Below are positions 62,446-64,000 of a stretch of DNA of 64,000 nt, piece after piece. The DNA comes from Pseudolabrys taiwanensis. GTDB lineage: Bacteria; Pseudomonadota; Alphaproteobacteria; Rhizobiales; Xanthobacteraceae. The translations under genes and the position numbers were made by a program. The DNA is taken from positions 4,985,501 to 5,049,500 of the forward strand of contig NZ_CP031417.1 of the NCBI RefSeq assembly GCF_003367395.1, in the 5' to 3' direction. The notes below the pieces were generated by a model that saw only the letters and a list, made by a program, of their open reading frames with translations, searched no databases and was not told the DNA's origin. Each line of letters starts with the position of its first letter. Position 1 is the first letter of the stretch.

Positions 62446-63063
62446 TTATTTGGCCGCCCGCAAGGCGCCGTAGAATATGTAGTTTGCCTTCGGGCCTTGG
62501 GTCGTCAGCGTCCAGTGCGTGAAGTCTTCCGCATTGGCGCAGTTGTGGCCGCGGCCATGCAGGATCAGCGTCAGGGTCTGCCCATCGCGGGTACCGTTCG
62601 CGAAGATGCCGTTGCCGGCTGCAGGCGCCGTCAGCTTCCATTCTTTGTAGAGCAACGGGCCGACGCCGCCTGCCGGTGCGGGGTCACGCGGATCGACCTC
62701 GAAAAGCGAAATCGTTTGTGGCCGCGCCAGCGTCAGCGTGCCGGTGCGGCCGGCAGTGTCGAGGAAGGTGAGGGCGAGGCGGCCGTCCTGCCACGCCGCG
62801 GCGAGACGATAGCGCGTGTCCGGCTTGTCGATCCCGGTCACCGTCGCGCCGTCGTCGTCACTCAGATAGAGATCGGCCGCCTCTTCGAAGCGCAACCGCA
62901 CGATCTCATCGAAGCGACCGGCATCGAGGGGTACATCGCCGATCCGGCGCTGCGCGGTGTTGGTGCAGCAGGAGCACGCGAGGCTTTCGGACGGCGGCAC
63001 CAACGCGAAGGCAAACAGCAGCAGACCGGCGACGCGTGCCTTCACACCATGTCGATCGCTCAT
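62446..63063 (-). CDS. Exported protein with CSCC motif, unknown function
   Basis: A 205-residue protein with a signal peptide (VAGLLLFAFALVPPSESLA) followed at once by CSCCTNTAQRRIG. A beta-rich domain (FEEAADLYLSDDDGATVTG, RTGTLTLARPQTISLFEV, LLYKEWKLTAPAA) ends with GRGHNCANAEDFTHWTL. No named family recognised. The start at 63063 was preferred over ones at 63117-63123 for signal-peptide shape. Confidence 0.65.
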   Translation of the reverse strand: MSDRHGVKARVAGLLLFAFALVPPSESLACSCCTNTAQRRIGDVPLDAGRFDEIVRLRFEEAADLYLSDDDGATVTGIDKPDTRYRLAAAWQDGRLALTFLDTAGRTGTLTLARPQTISLFEVDPRDPAPAGGVGPLLYKEWKLTAPAAGNGIFANGTRDGQTLTLILHGRGHNCANAEDFTHWTLTTQGPKANYIFYGALRAAK

Positions 63064-63180
63064 GCGTGTCACGCTCCGCTCCGGGGTGTCGCGCCGGACG
63101 AAGGCCGGCGCGGCTCGCATCATCTTTCCCCGGCCGGCTATGGTCGCGCAAGTCGTGTATTGCGCAGCGGCAAGACGCCG

Positions 63181-63453
63181 TCAGCGCACGCCGATGCGGT
63201 TCACCGGTCCGCCGAGATTGACGCCGCGCGGCGCTGGCCGCAGGACCACGCCAGGCGCGGCGACACAGCCTTTCGGGTAGCCGATATACTTGCAATACAC
63301 GACCGGCATCGGCTGCAGCACGACGCCGGGCTTGGCCACGCAGCCTTTCGGGTAGCCTACGTATTTGCAGTACACCGCCGCCTCGGCCGGCGGCGTGCTC
63401 GACAGCACCATCGCGCCGGCGATGAGACCGAACACTGCGATTGTCTTCTTCAT
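63181..63453 (-). CDS. Exported protein with two YCKYxGYPKGC repeats
   Basis: A 90-residue protein. Signal peptide (TIAVFGLIAGAMVLSSTPPAEA), then two near-identical 22-residue units that start VYCKYVGYPKGCVA (27-48) and VYCKYIGYPKGCVA (52-73), each with two cysteines. Very common in Bradyrhizobium-type genomes. Function unknown. GAGGGG precedes the ATG at 63453. Confidence 0.8.
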   Translation of the reverse strand: MKKTIAVFGLIAGAMVLSSTPPAEAAVYCKYVGYPKGCVAKPGVVLQPMPVVYCKYIGYPKGCVAAPGVVLRPAPRGVNLGGPVNRIGVR

Positions 63454-63477
63454 GATTGTCGCCCCTCTGATGATCAC

Positions 63478-63734
63478 GCGCCATTTGGCGTGCGCGGATG
63501 TTAGCCATCGCGCGAGGAGCTGCTAGTGTCCGGCGCGGCGCGAAACCGGAAAATATTTGGCCGCATTTTTCTTCGCGTCAGGCTCGATGGCGTCGGCCGA
63601 AATTCGTCTCTGTGATGGACGTCATTCGATAATTCGATGACCGCCCGGGCTTCCATTCCGGTCCCGTCGTCGCCACATTCGCCGCTCACCGCGCGCGCAC
63701 GTCGTGGCGCGCCGCCAATCCCGATGGAGATCTC
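63478..63734. other. Intergenic region
   Basis: 257 bases, no gene seen. It should hold the divergent promoters of the small repeat protein and the DUF1993 gene. Confidence 0.35.
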
Positions 63735-64000
63735 ATGTCACTTTCGATGTATCAGGCTTCCATTCCGCCGCTGGTGCGCGGGCTGACCATTTTGTCCGCC
63801 GTGCTCAAGAAGGGCGAAGCGCATGCGCCGACGCTGGTCGATGCGCGGCTTGCGCCGGACATGCTGACCTTGGTCGGGCAGGTGCAGCGTGCGAGCGATA
63901 CGTCGAAGGGGTGCGGCGCCCGCCTCGCCGGCGTCGACGCGCCGAGCATGGACGACACCGAGAAGACGTTCGACGACCTCTATGCGCGCATCGCCAAGAC
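63735..64000 (+). CDS. DUF1993-family protein (3' end outside window)
   Basis: The first 88 codons of a gene cut by the window end. SLSMYQASIPPLVRGLTILSA and RLAPDMLTLVGQVQRASD match the start of DUF1993 proteins (DinB-like four-helix fold, normally about 170 residues). GGAG precedes the ATG. No stop before the edge. Confidence 0.85.
   Translation, partial: MSLSMYQASIPPLVRGLTILSAVLKKGEAHAPTLVDARLAPDMLTLVGQVQRASDTSKGCGARLAGVDAPSMDDTEKTFDDLYARIAK

Overview
The window is high-GC, densely coded chromosomal DNA of an alphaproteobacterium, most likely a Hyphomicrobiales (Rhizobiales) member near Bradyrhizobium, Rhodopseudomonas or Pseudolabrys. The evidence is the gene content and order: lgt-midA-pgeF, a lipoprotein gene beside prs, ybjN-proC, rplY(ctc)-pth-ychF, small DUF1236 and 'YCKYxGYPKGC' secreted proteins, and several families of short palindromic repeats. 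I saw no rRNA, tRNA, CRISPR array, insertion sequence or integrase gene.

Layout. 0-12.3 kb: the 3' part of an EnvZ-type sensor kinase, then a long minus-strand run (hybrid histidine kinase, lgt, midA, pgeF, lipoprotein, prs, ybjN, proC, TetR/COQ9-like regulator), with ubiK divergent at 12.35 kb. 12.9-16.5 kb: plus-strand translation and hydratase genes (L25, Pth, YchF, two MaoC proteins). 16.5-22.1 kb: mostly small secreted, lipo- or membrane proteins of unknown function. 22.5-27.7 kb: one giant gene for a 1717-residue protein made almost wholly of 8-residue LTTTQ-type repeats, themselves arranged in a 109-residue supermodule that recurs with an exact 327-bp period. A secreted two-lobed protein follows. 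28.9-32.2 kb: a gene-poor stretch and then a less GC-rich accessory island with a two-HTH DNA-binding protein, a HigA-like antitoxin without its toxin or a normal start, and a zinc-ribbon/HEPN-like protein. 32.2-52.8 kb: uvrB, then transport, detoxification and metabolic genes (TTT-type binding protein, MarR/DUF1398 pair, MetE-like protein, CorA/ZntB, ABC exporter, two GSTs, SemiSWEET, ArsB/DASS-type and MFS transporters, PQQ-type sugar dehydrogenase, PhyH oxygenase, GT87 membrane protein). 52.8-64 kb: a parDE module, aspartate aminotransferase, DUF883/holin pair, an NMT1-type binding protein, a divergent EF-G paralogue, LapA-type protein, Nudix hydrolase, PEBP protein, and a DUF1993 gene cut by the window end.

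Most notable features. (1) The giant hierarchical repeat protein. (2) A GIY-YIG nuclease gene that fills the space between nested inverted palindromic repeats, with an apparent 'empty' copy of the inner repeat pair 2 kb away. (3) Related palindromic elements sitting in frame inside uvrB and the GT87 gene. (4) A long leader hairpin that buries the ribosome binding site and start codon of the anion transporter gene at 45.6 kb. (5) Clear operator palindromes in front of parDE and marR.
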